A stretch of DNA of 64,000 nucleotides, taken from contig NZ_JAAHGO010000007.1 of NCBI RefSeq assembly GCF_010672455.1, forward strand, positions 358,025-422,024, given 5' to 3'. This document shows, in pieces, positions 53,249 through 62,870 of the stretch. The position numbers and the translations under genes are program-made. The notes beneath the pieces were generated by a model, which saw only the letters and a program-made list of their open reading frames with translations, was not told the origin of the DNA and did not search any database. This DNA comes from Okeania sp. SIO2C9. GTDB taxonomy: Bacteria; Cyanobacteriota; Cyanobacteriia; Cyanobacteriales; Microcoleaceae. Numbering within the stretch: position 1 is the stretch's first letter; every line of letters begins with the position of its first letter.

Positions 53249-53360
<112 letters not shown>

Positions 53361-53469
53361 GATAAAGCCAAAAAATTATCGCTTTTAGGCAACAGCTCAT
53401 CTGGCAACAGGCAACAGGGAATATATAGGAAAAAAGTATTTTTGCAAATATGAGATGCTCCCTAAAAAA

Positions 53470-53922
53470 TTACATCAACTGAAATTCTTTAATAGCAGGT
53501 AAAAAGTTTTTATTTTCATGACTTGGGCGACTAAGTTTAATCAGAACAAATCTTTGTAGTGGAGTTAGATTTTTCCATTGCTCTAATTTAATTTCAACCC
53601 CTGTTTCTTGAGCTTTACTTTGAACAGCATCCGGAATTTTTGTGTTATCCATCCAAGCTGGATTTAGTTCTATAGATAATTCTTTAGCAGGGGTATCTGT
53701 ATGTTGAATTACTAACTCATATAGCCACTCTCGATAATTTTTAATTTCCTCTGGTGTACTGCAAGATTTATCTACTAGCTCTTGACGAATTAAATGATTA
53801 AATTGATGCCAGTGAGATAATTTTAATTTAACTCCACAGGTATCTAATTTATAACGGACTATCATAGGAATACATCGTAGAGATTCTACAAAGTCTTGCT
53901 CAAATTCAAAATAATTATTCAT
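53470..53922 (-). CDS. narM: Nitrate reductase associated protein NarM
   Basis: The 150-residue protein fits the cyanobacterial NarM family, needed for active nitrate reductase. Typical features are the start FEFEQDFVESLRCIPMIVRY, LDTCGVKLKLSHWHQFN and the end KNLTPLQRFVLIKLSRPSHE. No narB, nirA or nrt genes are in this window. The gene is flanked by repeats on both sides and is transcribed towards rimM. Confidence 0.87.
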   Translation of the reverse strand: MNNYFEFEQDFVESLRCIPMIVRYKLDTCGVKLKLSHWHQFNHLIRQELVDKSCSTPEEIKNYREWLYELVIQHTDTPAKELSIELNPAWMDNTKIPDAVQSKAQETGVEIKLEQWKNLTPLQRFVLIKLSRPSHENKNFLPAIKEFQLM

Positions 53923-54071
53923 TATATTTTCTTGATTTTTCAGTTTTATATAATGTCCGGTAAAACAGTTATGATTAGGGTCGTAGTTTTGCTCTATTCC
54001 TAATATTTAGGGTTTGCTGAAAAAGTATTTTAGTAGGGGTAGGAGACAGGAGACAGGATAAATGGGAATGA

Positions 54072-54243
54072 TATCATGTCCGTTTATATCGTTTGTGTAA
54101 ACCCAAGGGTGAATATCTACAGGAAATAATGGTTTTTTTCTTGCGAGGGTAGCCTTTCTTCCTCTTCTCTCTTCCCTCTTCCTTCTTCCCTCTTCCTTCT
54201 TCCTTACCTTTGCTATACAAGACCGATGCTGCCGGACATGATA
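54072..54243. mobile_element. TNA-type MITE, 172 bp, TGA duplication
   Basis: The ends are TATCATGTCCG and GCCGGACATGATA, flanked by TGA on both sides (54069-54071 and 54244-54246). The inside has CTTCCTT heptamers; its left third matches the fragment at 19499-19576. Confidence 0.88.
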
Positions 54244-54299
54244 TGAGCGAGGAAGTAGGAGTAAGAATTGTAAGAGTGATTTTTCTGCCCAACTATGAG

Positions 54300-54890
54300 C
54301 CTAAAATACTAACTTTTTGAGCGTTTTAGACTGAAACAGGCGCACTTTTTTCGTTCCCAAAAAGGCTAAATTATTTATATGTCAATGCTTTTATATTTAA
54401 TCAGCAAGCCCTATTTAGCCCTAATATTAAGTCTGATTAATTAGCCATAATAAAAATGTTTTATAGCGTTTCTCAAATTAGTGAGATACAGTTGGTTTTC
54501 TTTTTTTCTATCCCCTGTCTCTCGAATTACTACTCCCTACTCCCTAAAACAAATGAATTTTGTACCTCACCAATATGAGAATTGCTATATTAAGTAATTA
54601 ACACAGACTGAATAACTTTTTTTGATAATTATTAGCTAGTTATTGTTAATTATTCTTATTTTTACTTCTCCCCCACCTGCCCACTACCCCAGGGCTAATT
54701 CATTGTCGTCAGAGAATATTTATATGGATATGAAATACATTTAATTATGCAAATATTAAGAATCTCCCCATCTCCCTATCAATTTTTCTAAGCGTGACAA
54801 TAAATTGACCCTGCTCCACTCCCCCGCTCAAGAAAATGTAGCAAACATTTATCAAATTGGTATAAAGGACTAGAGCAAAACTACAAACAA
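54300..54890. other. Gap before bciB with dispersed motifs, no gene
   Basis: It contains CATTAATTAGCCATAATA-like sequence (54430-54455, with G for C at one site) and the motif GTAGCAAACATTTATCAAAT followed by TGGTAT at about 54838. Nothing else is supported. Confidence 0.5.
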
Positions 54891-54894
54891 AAAA

Positions 54895-56091
54895 TTATTT
54901 CGGCAACTTATATTGCCCTACAATTTTCTTGGCAAACTCTGGCACATGAGCCTCTAATTTTTCTGGATAATTCCGCTTTACATAAAGATAATTGCGAGTG
55001 AAATGAGAATCAATAGAAAACCGCCCATATTCCAAACCTTTAGGACCGATTTTTTCAATCACAACTCCCATTAATTTGGCAGCCCACATTGGCAAAGTAA
55101 CAGCTTGGTCGTAAGCCGGAATACTTTGTTGAACAGCATTTTTTCTATCTCCTTGAGACATTACAGGTTGAGTATCTAACTGATTCATCACCAAATCTAA
55201 CATTTGTTTTCCCGTCTCATTCCTAACAGTAATCCACTGCCAACCAAAAGGCGCTCCCATATATCCCACGACCAAATCTGCCAAACCATTTACATAGTCA
55301 AAACAACTCATACAAGAAGGAGCAAAGACATCTTTTAATTTCTTAGTATTCAAACCAAAAAATGGCACTTTTTCTATCGACCCATCCTCATGTTTAAAAT
55401 GTACTCGAAAATCTTGCATAAATTCATAATGCACCACAGTTTCTGGTGACTTACTCGTAGTATCCAAGAACTTTTGCAAACCCTCTCTAGTCACATTATC
55501 CACACAAGGAGTTCCCAAAACATAGAGCTTTTCTAAACCTAATTGTTTTTCCACCGCTCGTAATGCTTGAATCTGACAACCAACCCCAATTACTAACAGT
55601 TTTTTCATGCCAGAATTTTCAATTTCTTCTAATACTGAAAGATTAGGAGAAAGAGTCGGTTTATTCACTTTTGCTGCCAATACTTCCTCTGGAGTCCGCG
55701 CAATAACTGGCATCGGTTGAAAGCGGTCTTCCTTAGTATTTTGCACGCAGACAACACCTTCCACAATACCTTGATTCAACATTTCACAGGCGATCGTACT
55801 CACAATACCAGTCCATTGTGCGCCCTCAATAGGTTGTTTTTTGCGAGCTGCCATCATATCTTGATGAACGCCGAAATAAGTCTCATTTTCATTATCTAGG
55901 TTGCGGGTGCGTCCGTGAGTTTCTTGTTCGAGGTTGTCAAATTGTTGATTAAGAAATGCACAAGCATCCTTGACATAATGGATATAATATGTATCGCACA
56001 AACCACATTCGCTACAGAGTTCTTTGGCAGGGCGACGGGCACCTGGTCTAAGTGCTTTAGCTTTCTTGTGTTTAGGGGTGTTTGGAGTCAT
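54895..56091 (-). CDS. bciB: Ferredoxin-dependent divinyl chlorophyllide 8-vinyl reductase (BciB / Slr1923 type)
   Basis: The 398-residue protein belongs to the F420-hydrogenase beta-subunit-like family. In cyanobacteria this member reduces the 8-vinyl group in chlorophyll synthesis. Iron-sulfur ligands lie in ELCSECGLCDTYYIHYVKDA (about 25-44) and SCMSCFDYVNGLADLVVGYM (about 250). Flavin-site regions include FGVHQDMMAARK and LVIGVGCQIQALRAVEK. Length matches the family. The close paralogue HcaR of plants is an alternative, but cyanobacteria with this single type use it as BciB. A CAGTTAT heptamer repeat lies just upstream of the start. Confidence 0.88.
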   Translation of the reverse strand: MTPNTPKHKKAKALRPGARRPAKELCSECGLCDTYYIHYVKDACAFLNQQFDNLEQETHGRTRNLDNENETYFGVHQDMMAARKKQPIEGAQWTGIVSTIACEMLNQGIVEGVVCVQNTKEDRFQPMPVIARTPEEVLAAKVNKPTLSPNLSVLEEIENSGMKKLLVIGVGCQIQALRAVEKQLGLEKLYVLGTPCVDNVTREGLQKFLDTTSKSPETVVHYEFMQDFRVHFKHEDGSIEKVPFFGLNTKKLKDVFAPSCMSCFDYVNGLADLVVGYMGAPFGWQWITVRNETGKQMLDLVMNQLDTQPVMSQGDRKNAVQQSIPAYDQAVTLPMWAAKLMGVVIEKIGPKGLEYGRFSIDSHFTRNYLYVKRNYPEKLEAHVPEFAKKIVGQYKLPK

Positions 56092-56381
56092 TTCAGTTAT
56101 CAGTTATCAGTTATCAGTTATCAGTATAAAATGGATATTCCCAAATTTAGCAGGAAACTAAAAGAGGTTCGGTAATGAGTGTAAATTACATTTTAAGCCA
56201 ATATGTTGTCATTGCGACCGACAGGGAAGCAATCCCATAGTCCCAGAGATTGCTTCCTTCCACTCCGTTACAGTCGCAATGACTTTGCAGTGACTAATTA
56301 CCCGGATTCTATATCACTCATTTATTGACAATAATTGCTATAATAGACATTCAAAAATTCTCTTTTTGGGTATTCTAATTT

Positions 56382-58799
56382 ATGGTCAAGCTTCCTAAAC
56401 AGACCTTATTAGCTGTGCTGAAAATAGCTCTGGTGTCTACTTCTTTGCCTTTAATAGTAACAAGTTTGTCTCCATTATACCCAAGCACTAAGCAAATTAA
56501 TAGTCTAGTATTTGCCCAAGAAAATGTTGAGCCTAACCCTCAACCTACTGCTAGTCTTGAACCAAAAAATACAACTCAACCCACTGAACAAAAAACACAG
56601 GAAAAATCGGAAAATTCTGATGATGAGAAAGACTGGGAAGGGTGGTTAATTTTAATACCTGTGCTGATAAGTCTATATTTAGGAATTCTGTGGTTTCGCC
56701 CCCTATGGTTATTGCTGCTACCTGCGGAATTAAAGATACCGAAAACACCAATAACTCCAGAAGTTAAACTACCTGTTGGTATCTTACGTTTTCTCAAGTA
56801 TCGCCCCAGGGTATTAGATGCTTGGGTGGAAAAACATCTGGAGACTTTTCAACAGAAGTTTCTGGAGAATGAAACTGTTGACGAACGAAAAGATTATGTT
56901 TCACTTCCGGTGGAATTAAATACTCAGGAAATTGATGAGCTGACAGCGGAAACCTTGAGCGAACCTTTTAACAGAGAAAAGCGAGTGCGACTGTTAATTT
57001 GGGGTGAAGGAGGCTCAGGAAAAACAACTATTGCTTGTCAAATTGCTAAATGGGCAATGAAAAAACAGCATCAGTCTAAAGCTTTAGCTAAACATTTGAT
57101 GTTACCAGTTTTAATTGAGAAGGAAATTGATAATACTGGGGATGGCATCAAACCGATAATGGAGGCAATGATGGCTGAAATTCAGGAGTTGATCGACAAC
57201 GAACAAATGATTGTTGATGAATTATTAGTTAAACAACTCCTGCGACAACGCCGAATTTTATTGATAGTTGACCGCTATTCGGAGATGAGTCAAGAAACTC
57301 AAGAAAAAATTAATCCTAACCCGAAAGAGTTTCCGGCAAATGCTTTAATTGTCACTTCCAGAATAGAGGAAGATTTCCGGGGTATTGATATCAAAATTAA
57401 AACTCTCAGGTTTGATGGAGGAAAGTTAGCTTACTTTATCGAGCAGTATTTGAAGGAGTGCGGTAAATGGCATTTATTTGAGGCAGATCAAGAAGAGTTT
57501 TTACAGGAATGCGCTCAACTTGCACGCATTGTTGGGGAACAGAAGACTATTACTGTTTTGCTGGCAAAGCTTTATGCTGAGAAGATGATTAATAGTAAGG
57601 AGAATAATTTTACCTCCGAGGGTTCTCTGGACAATATTCCCGATCTGATACTTAACCACTTAGAAAAGTTGAACCATCAAGGTGAAAGAGAGACTAAGAG
57701 TGAATATCCTACGGTTAAAAAGGATGCTCAACTAATTGCTTGGAAATGTTTGGAACAAAGTTATAAACCATCCTATGCGGAACGGGAAGCAGTGGTTAAA
57801 GCTTTTGACGAGTTGGGGAGAAATGATGCAACATTATGTCTTGAGTATTTTGAGAAACATCTGCGACTGCTTAAGTCTATTGGATACGGTGAAAGAAAAG
57901 ACAGAAACAAAATTCGCTTTGCTCTCGATCCGTTGGCGGAATATTTGGCTGCACTATATTTGGTACAGGAGAATAAGGATGATGAGGAAAAGTGGCGGAA
58001 GTTCGTGGTAACAGCAGAGGAAAAGTTGGGAAAGGAAGAAATTAAAGGCTTTTTGTTGGCAGTGAGAGATTGTTGTTTGGCAAAAGGTTCGGAGGTTAGA
58101 GTACCTAGTTTTGTAGCAGATGAAATTGGGAAACTGGCAGGATTGGATTTGGAGGCTTTACAAAAAGAGTTAGAGAGGCAAAGGATTAAAAGGTTTGTCC
58201 GTAATTTGTTTGCTCCATGGGCAACGGTAAAAGATAGGATGGACGATCTTAGAAAAATAGGAGATAGTGGTTCGGTAGCTAAATTTGTTGCCCTTGATAT
58301 TGTTAAATGTCTAAAAGATGATGATGAAGAGGTGCGTTTTTCTGCTGTAGAAGCATTGAGCAAATTAGATAATGTTTCTGAACTATCTGAACCAGCAGTA
58401 CAAGCTCTATTAGCCTTACTTGAAGATGAAGATTCAGGCGTGCGTCAATCTGCTGCACAGGTATTGGGCAAGTTAGGTAATGCTTCTGAACCAGTGGTAC
58501 GAAATCTTTTAACCTTGCTTCAAGATGATTATCTAGCAACACGTATTTCTACTCTAGTAATATTGGGCAACTTAGGCAATACTTCTGACATTGTAATCCA
58601 AACTGTTTTAGCTTTACTTCAAGATAACGATTTCATCGTGCGTCTTGTTGCTGCACGGGCGTTGGGTAACTTAGGCAATGCTTCTGAAACTGTGGTGCAA
58701 GCTCTTTTACTTTTACTTCAAGATGAAGATTCAGATGTGCGTTCCTATGCTGCAGAAGCATTAGAAAAGTTAGGCATTAATTCAGAAGCTGAAAAGTAG
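56382..58799 (+). CDS. NACHT-type ATPase with membrane anchor and C-terminal HEAT repeats
   Basis: The 805-residue protein has an N-terminal hydrophobic segment (ALVSTSLPLIVTSLS), a membrane helix at about 88-105 (WLILIPVLISLYLGILWF), then a NACHT-like ATPase with P-loop GEGGSGKTT (208-216) and Walker B ILLIVDRYSE (292-301). From about 640 to the end come five HEAT repeats (VRFSAVEALSKLDN, VRQSAAQVLGKLGN and so on). Such proteins act as signal-triggered switches, some in antiviral defence. A second gene with matching HEAT repeats starts 42 bp later but is split by a MITE. The start is ATG, without a strong ribosome site. Confidence 0.87.
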   Translation: MVKLPKQTLLAVLKIALVSTSLPLIVTSLSPLYPSTKQINSLVFAQENVEPNPQPTASLEPKNTTQPTEQKTQEKSENSDDEKDWEGWLILIPVLISLYLGILWFRPLWLLLLPAELKIPKTPITPEVKLPVGILRFLKYRPRVLDAWVEKHLETFQQKFLENETVDERKDYVSLPVELNTQEIDELTAETLSEPFNREKRVRLLIWGEGGSGKTTIACQIAKWAMKKQHQSKALAKHLMLPVLIEKEIDNTGDGIKPIMEAMMAEIQELIDNEQMIVDELLVKQLLRQRRILLIVDRYSEMSQETQEKINPNPKEFPANALIVTSRIEEDFRGIDIKIKTLRFDGGKLAYFIEQYLKECGKWHLFEADQEEFLQECAQLARIVGEQKTITVLLAKLYAEKMINSKENNFTSEGSLDNIPDLILNHLEKLNHQGERETKSEYPTVKKDAQLIAWKCLEQSYKPSYAEREAVVKAFDELGRNDATLCLEYFEKHLRLLKSIGYGERKDRNKIRFALDPLAEYLAALYLVQENKDDEEKWRKFVVTAEEKLGKEEIKGFLLAVRDCCLAKGSEVRVPSFVADEIGKLAGLDLEALQKELERQRIKRFVRNLFAPWATVKDRMDDLRKIGDSGSVAKFVALDIVKCLKDDDEEVRFSAVEALSKLDNVSELSEPAVQALLALLEDEDSGVRQSAAQVLGKLGNASEPVVRNLLTLLQDDYLATRISTLVILGNLGNTSDIVIQTVLALLQDNDFIVRLVAARALGNLGNASETVVQALLLLLQDEDSDVRSYAAEALEKLGINSEAEK

Positions 58800-58840
58800 A
58801 AAACTCTGTTGTTATATTAATAAATATTTCAGAGGAAAAA

Positions 58841-59445
58841 ATGATGAAATTAACAGAAATTAGACAACAAGGATACAAAGCACTAATAGATTCATTAGGT
58901 GTTGTGGGAATGTTACGTTTTCTCCAAGAACTTGATGCAGGTTATGGAGATTATACCAAGGAAAAATATCAATTAGAGGAACCTACGTTTGAGGATTTTG
59001 AAGAGTTTATTCGACAAAAAAATCAGCTACAAGATGATAGTTCAGAAGTCAATTTTTCAGCACCAGAAACATTAGATAAATTAGATATAGCAATTATCGA
59101 ATCGATAAGGTATGTTCACGATCCCCCTAAATCCCCCTTGAAAAGGGGGACTTTGAAGCTCCCCCCTTCTTAAGGGGGGTTAGGGGGGATCGAATATCTG
59201 TACCTCACGGATTAAAGAATTGCTATAATACTTCAGAAGCAGTTGTGCAAACTCTATTAACTTTACTTCAAGACGACAATTCAAGTATGCGTTTTTCTGC
59301 TGTAGAAGTGTTAGGTAAATTAAGCAACTCTTCAGAGCCAGTTGTGCAAGCTCTATTAACTCTACTTAAATATGATGATTCAACAGTGCGTTCCTCTTTA
59401 GTAGAAGTATTAGAAAAGTTAGGTAATGGTTCAAAACCTACTTGA
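58841..59445 (+). pseudogene. Short HEAT-repeat gene split by a TA-type MITE
   Basis: The 5' part encodes MMKLTEIRQQGYKALIDSLG, VVGMLRFLQELDAGYGDYTK and then the beginning of a HEAT unit (LQDDSSEVNFSAPETLDKLD). A 138-bp MITE follows. After it come NTSEAVVQTLLTLLQDDNSS and a further HEAT unit ending GNGSKPT. Removing the MITE and one TA joins both parts in frame (LDNTSEAVVQ), giving a 154-residue protein. The N-terminal part resembles a short conserved cyanobacterial protein of unknown function. As it stands, the frame ends inside the MITE after 110 residues, so a shortened product is possible. Confidence 0.82.
59088..59225. mobile_element. TA-type MITE inside the HEAT gene, 138 bp
   Basis: The ends are TAGCAATTATCGAATC and AAGAATTGCTA with TA on each side (59086-59087 and 59226-59227). 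The inside has ATCCCCCTAAATCCCCC and its mirror. TA duplications fit IS630/Tc1-mariner-type mobilisation. Confidence 0.85.
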
Positions 59446-59487
59446 GTAGGGGAGTGGTAAACATAATAATAATTATTATTAATACTA

Positions 59488-59653
59488 TAGTAGTTCTTTA
59501 ACCTATGAAGTACAGTTTTAGAACCCCCCCTGACCCCCAGATCCCCCCTAACCCCCCTTAGTAAGGGGGGAACCACTAAAGTCTTCAAAGTCCCCCTTTT
59601 TAAGGGGGATTTAGGGGGATCGTGAATATACCTCATAACTATAGGAATTGCTA
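59488..59653. mobile_element. TA-type MITE upstream of the nuclease-like gene, 166 bp
   Basis: The ends are TAGTAGTTCTTTAACC and ATAGGAATTGCTA, flanked by TA. The GGGGGATTTAGGGGGAT core matches the element at 59088. It ends only 19 bases before the next start codon, so it has replaced that promoter region. Confidence 0.75.
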
Positions 59654-59672
59654 TAAAAGGAGCAAAAATAAA

Positions 59673-60309
59673 ATGCCTTACAGCGATTTAACATTACCAA
59701 AAATCCAACAAGAATTTTCCTTAAAAATAAATGAAAAAGTCGATTTTTTTGCCAATATTTCAGAAGTTAAACCAAGCGATTTTCTAAAACAAACATTACA
59801 AAATAACTTACCATTAGCCTTAGCAATTAATACAGAAAAAGCCCGTTTCCTGACGGAATGCTCCGCAAACAGAAATGATTATTGCCCCGATTCTAATAGA
59901 ATTCCGAAAAACCCTCAATAATCAAATTAGCCTGTTTTCCGGAACAGAATTTAACGTCGATACTACCAGAGGATTAAACGGTACTTGTGACTTTCTCATT
60001 AGTCTAGACCCAGAACAACTATTTATTAAATCTCCAGTTTTTGCCATTGTAGAAGCCAAAAAAGAAAACTTAAACGCCGGATTAGGGCAATGTCTCGCAG
60101 AAATGATAGCAGCACAAATATTTAATCAACAACAAGGCAATCAAATTTCCACCATTTACGGCGTTGTCACCACTGGAAATATTTGGAAATTCTTAAAATT
60201 AGAAAATACAGAAGTTCATATCGATCTAACAGAATATTTTATTAATAACTTAGAGAAAATCATGGGAATTTTATCTCTCGGAATTAACAGTAATTTGCCT
60301 AACAAATAG
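59673..60309 (+). pseudogene. Frameshifted PD-(D/E)XK nuclease-like gene
   Basis: Two frames make one conserved cyanobacterial protein. Residues [20 protein letters not shown] through [11 protein letters not shown] are in the first, and [31 protein letters not shown] and [20 protein letters not shown] through WKFLKLE are in the second. The D...ExK spacing (CDFL, VEAKK) suggests a PD-(D/E)XK nuclease fold. The break coincides with about 25 extra bases, TTTCCTGACGGAATGCTCCG then CAAAC, at about 59845-59870. Closely similar sequence lies at 50409-50435. AAGGAG is correctly placed before the ATG. Function unknown. Confidence 0.75.
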
Positions 60310-60398
60310 CAAAATTTGTAGATGCGTTAGACGGCAAAAAATTAGAAGATGAAAGGTATTTAACAATCCGTCGCCGGACACCGTTAAAGAAAAAATTA

Positions 60399-60524
60399 TA
60401 TAAAATCTGGTTGAATAGTTGTCATTGCGACGACCGGAAGCAATCTAAGGGTTTTAGGAGATTGCTTCCTTCCACTCCGTTCCAGTCGCAATGACTCAGA
60501 TATAGTAATTATCAGGATTTGATA
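60399..60524. mobile_element. TNA-type MITE variant with a GTCATTGCGA core, 126 bp
   Basis: The ends are TATAAAATCTGGTTGAATAG and TTATCAGGATTTGATA, flanked by TTA on both sides (60396-60398 and 60525-60527). The core GTCATTGCGACGACCGGAAG with CAATC and its mirror also occurs at about 56210-56285 and partly at 21190-21215. Confidence 0.8.
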
Positions 60525-60588
60525 TTAATTGCTATAATGTCAAAAATAACCCCAAAACTCGACCGAAATTCAACAAAAAAATGCTATT

Positions 60589-61005
60589 ATGTCAGCAAAA
60601 GACATCTTTCACGACGCAGTACGTTCCGCCCTCGAAAAAGATGGATGGACTATAACTCACGACCCTCTATTTATGAGAGTCGGCGACGTTAGTTTCCAAA
60701 TAGACTTAGGTGCAGAAAAAATCATTGCTGCCGAAAAAGGCGATCGCAAAATAGCGGTAGAAGTTAAATCTTTTGTAGGAACATCCGAGGTTAAAGAATT
60801 TCATTTAGCTCTCGGTCAAATGCTTAACTACCGCTCTGCATTAAGAAAAACACATCCAAATCGAATATTATATCTGGCAATTACCTTTGAGGTTTACGAT
60901 GGCTTTTTTCGTCGCGAATTCGTTCGAGATGTCATCGCCGAACATCAATTAAAATTACTAATTTTTGACTCTAACAAAGAGGAAATTGTGACATGGAAAA
61001 ACTAA
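60589..61005 (+). CDS. xisH: XisH, fdxN-element excision controlling factor
   Basis: The 138-residue protein matches XisH: MSAKDIFHDAVRSALEKDGW, FQIDLGAEKIIAAEKGDRKI, AVEVKSFVGTSEVKEFHLAL. XisH has a PD-(D/E)XK-like nuclease fold (D and ExK in these segments). With XisI it was first found to control excision of the fdxN element by XisF in Anabaena heterocysts. Such pairs are common in non-heterocystous strains too, where their role is unclear. The 3' end overlaps xisI by 13 bases, so the two are translated together. Confidence 0.95.
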   Translation: MSAKDIFHDAVRSALEKDGWTITHDPLFMRVGDVSFQIDLGAEKIIAAEKGDRKIAVEVKSFVGTSEVKEFHLALGQMLNYRSALRKTHPNRILYLAITFEVYDGFFRREFVRDVIAEHQLKLLIFDSNKEEIVTWKN

Positions 61006-61325
61006 ATTACCCCGAACTGGTGCAAAAAATTTTGACCGAAAGTTTCTTAGGAGAAGATATCTCTCCAGATACAGAAGTAGAAGCAGTTTTCGATACGGTG
61101 CGCCATCGCTATCTAGTCATTAATTTAGGTTGGGACGACCACAAACGGGTATATGGGACCACAGTTCATGTAGATATTAAGGATGGGAAAATCTGGATAC
61201 AACAAGATTGTACGGATATCGGTGTTGCCGACGAGTTGTTAGCAGCAGGTGTACCCAAGACAGATATAGTTTTGGGTTTTCAATCTACCTATCGGCGACA
61301 GTTTAGCGGGTTAGCTATCGGTTAG
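60993..61325 (+). CDS. xisI: XisI, fdxN-element excision controlling factor
   Basis: The 110-residue protein matches XisI: MEKLNYPELVQKILTES, VEAVFDTVRHRYLVINLGWD, YGTTVHVDIKDGKIWIQQDC, TDIGVADELLAAGVPKTDIV and LGFQSTYRRQFSGLAIG. It is the partner of XisH and overlaps it by 13 bases. No xisF recombinase and no fdxN element are in the window, so it does not have its classical context here. Confidence 0.95.
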   Translation: MEKLNYPELVQKILTESFLGEDISPDTEVEAVFDTVRHRYLVINLGWDDHKRVYGTTVHVDIKDGKIWIQQDCTDIGVADELLAAGVPKTDIVLGFQSTYRRQFSGLAIG

Positions 61326-61512
61326 GACTATAGCGCTACGCGCAAGTTAAAAGTTAAAAGTAATATCTGACTAAGTTTGAGCATTTAAAAATGTCCTAAC
61401 CTATTTGCGTAGTGCTATAACTAATGAAGTAAAATAATAATATAGCAAGGAACGAGGTGGTTAGGACATAGACTAATGATGAATCTTAGATTAGGCAATG
61501 TTTTTCCCACTT

Positions 61513-61541
61513 TTGCCTGTTGCCTGTTGCCTGTTGCCTGC
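61513..61541. repeat. Heptanucleotide tandem repeat (TTGCCTG)n
   Basis: Four TTGCCTG units lie just after the FAD-protein stop (on the other strand), another member of the heptamer class. Confidence 0.8.
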
Positions 61542-61550
61542 TATACAAGA

Positions 61551-62666
61551 TTAAATTTCTTGCAAAAAACTCTCTCCTGGTAACGACAAATTTTGTAGTT
61601 TACTATTTACCCAATTTGCTGCTGCTAACCCAGAAGCAAAAGCACTCTCAATATTATCTCCGCCACACCAGTCACCTGCACCTACTAATGGCAACGGCAA
61701 TTCTGTATTCAGACAAGAAATAGCCAAAGGTTGACGACAAAAAGCATAACGCCACCGATGTACTTGCAACCATTCTGGAGATTTTAACCATGGCATTAAC
61801 TGTTGCGCTGTATACTCTAGTAATTCTTGCCCCACTGCTTGTAAGTCTGTGGTGTCGAGGTGGGTAGTGGCAAAATTGGCGTTGCTTTGAATAACAAATA
61901 CAGGTTGAGTAGAATTGAGACGTTTACTGCTATCAAAACCCACCCAGGCAAGATAGTCATCATGAGGAAAAGCAAGCGATCGCCACTCTGGTAAATTTTC
62001 CTGTAGAGCAGAAGAATATCCCGCCATCACAGTAATACAGGGGTCATATTCCACCAAACGTAAATTATTGATAAATTCCAGTGGTGTTTCCGCAACAGGT
62101 TTATCTAAAATAATTAATGCTTGAGGTGCAGGAATAGCTACAACAACAGCTTTCGATATTACTTCTATAGGTTTTTCAGTAGCAGCATCATTCATAACTT
62201 CCAAAGTCAGATGCCAATTTTTATCCACTTTTGGGTGCATAGTTTCCACTCGCCTACTAAACCAAACCTCTAAATTTTGGGCAAGAAATTTACCCACAGA
62301 GTTCATTCCCTGGGGCGCAATATAACAATCTTTGGTCAGAGGAAGTATTCGTCCCTGGGGTTGAGTTAGTTCATAAATTTTATCCGTCCAAAGTTGGAGA
62401 ATGTGCTCGGAAGAAAGGCCATTTTTTTCTTTTTCTAGATAATTAATTAATTGTTGCAAAAATTTACCTGTGGGTTCGAGGTAACGTAGCCCATGATCTA
62501 CACGAGTTCCTGATACACGGCGAGTTGCCATCCGTCCCCCCGTTCCCCGAGATTTTTCCAGTACCACCACTGAATAACCAGCCTGCTGGAGTTGTTGAGC
62601 GCAGACTAAACCAGCCATACCAGCACCAATTACTGTAACATCAAATTGTTGCGATCCCATCATCAT
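61551..62666 (-). CDS. FAD-dependent oxidoreductase, renalase-like
   Basis: The 371-residue protein starts with a dinucleotide-binding motif VTVIGAGMAGLVCAQQLQQA and GYSVVVLEKSRGTGGRMATR (GRMATR is typical for renalase-like proteins). It ends with WRYAFCRQPLA, LPLVGAGDWCGGDNIESAFA and SGLAAANWV, the second FAD-binding part. The family oxidises reduced nicotinamide isomers or amines; the substrate here is unknown. It stands alone. Three Met codons in a row open the frame, so the exact start is uncertain by two residues. Confidence 0.9.
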   Translation of the reverse strand: MMMGSQQFDVTVIGAGMAGLVCAQQLQQAGYSVVVLEKSRGTGGRMATRRVSGTRVDHGLRYLEPTGKFLQQLINYLEKEKNGLSSEHILQLWTDKIYELTQPQGRILPLTKDCYIAPQGMNSVGKFLAQNLEVWFSRRVETMHPKVDKNWHLTLEVMNDAATEKPIEVISKAVVVAIPAPQALIILDKPVAETPLEFINNLRLVEYDPCITVMAGYSSALQENLPEWRSLAFPHDDYLAWVGFDSSKRLNSTQPVFVIQSNANFATTHLDTTDLQAVGQELLEYTAQQLMPWLKSPEWLQVHRWRYAFCRQPLAISCLNTELPLPLVGAGDWCGGDNIESAFASGLAAANWVNSKLQNLSLPGESFLQEI

Positions 62667-62734
62667 TTTCCTGGCGACAATAAATAGTTATGTTATAATA
62701 ACTTGGCACTCAGCCTTAATTTGGTAATTTGCTT

Positions 62735-62847
62735 CAGGACTTACGCAGAGACTCTACATAAAGAGAGGGCGAATGCTACAGATGGGGAGGGCGAATACCA
62801 TTCGCCCCTACAGATGGTGGTTTAAAAGTCAATTTGTGTAAGTCCTG
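62735..62847. mobile_element. CAGGACTTACGC-type MITE, 113 bp
   Basis: The ends are CAGGACTTACGCAG and TTGTGTAAGTCCTG, and the interior has GGGCGAATACCATTCGCCCC. It is a sibling of the element inside the Ap4A phosphorylase gene. It lies 24 bases before the YaaW-like gene. Confidence 0.75.
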
Positions 62848-62870
62848 GTAAAATAACTAACTCATGCTTA

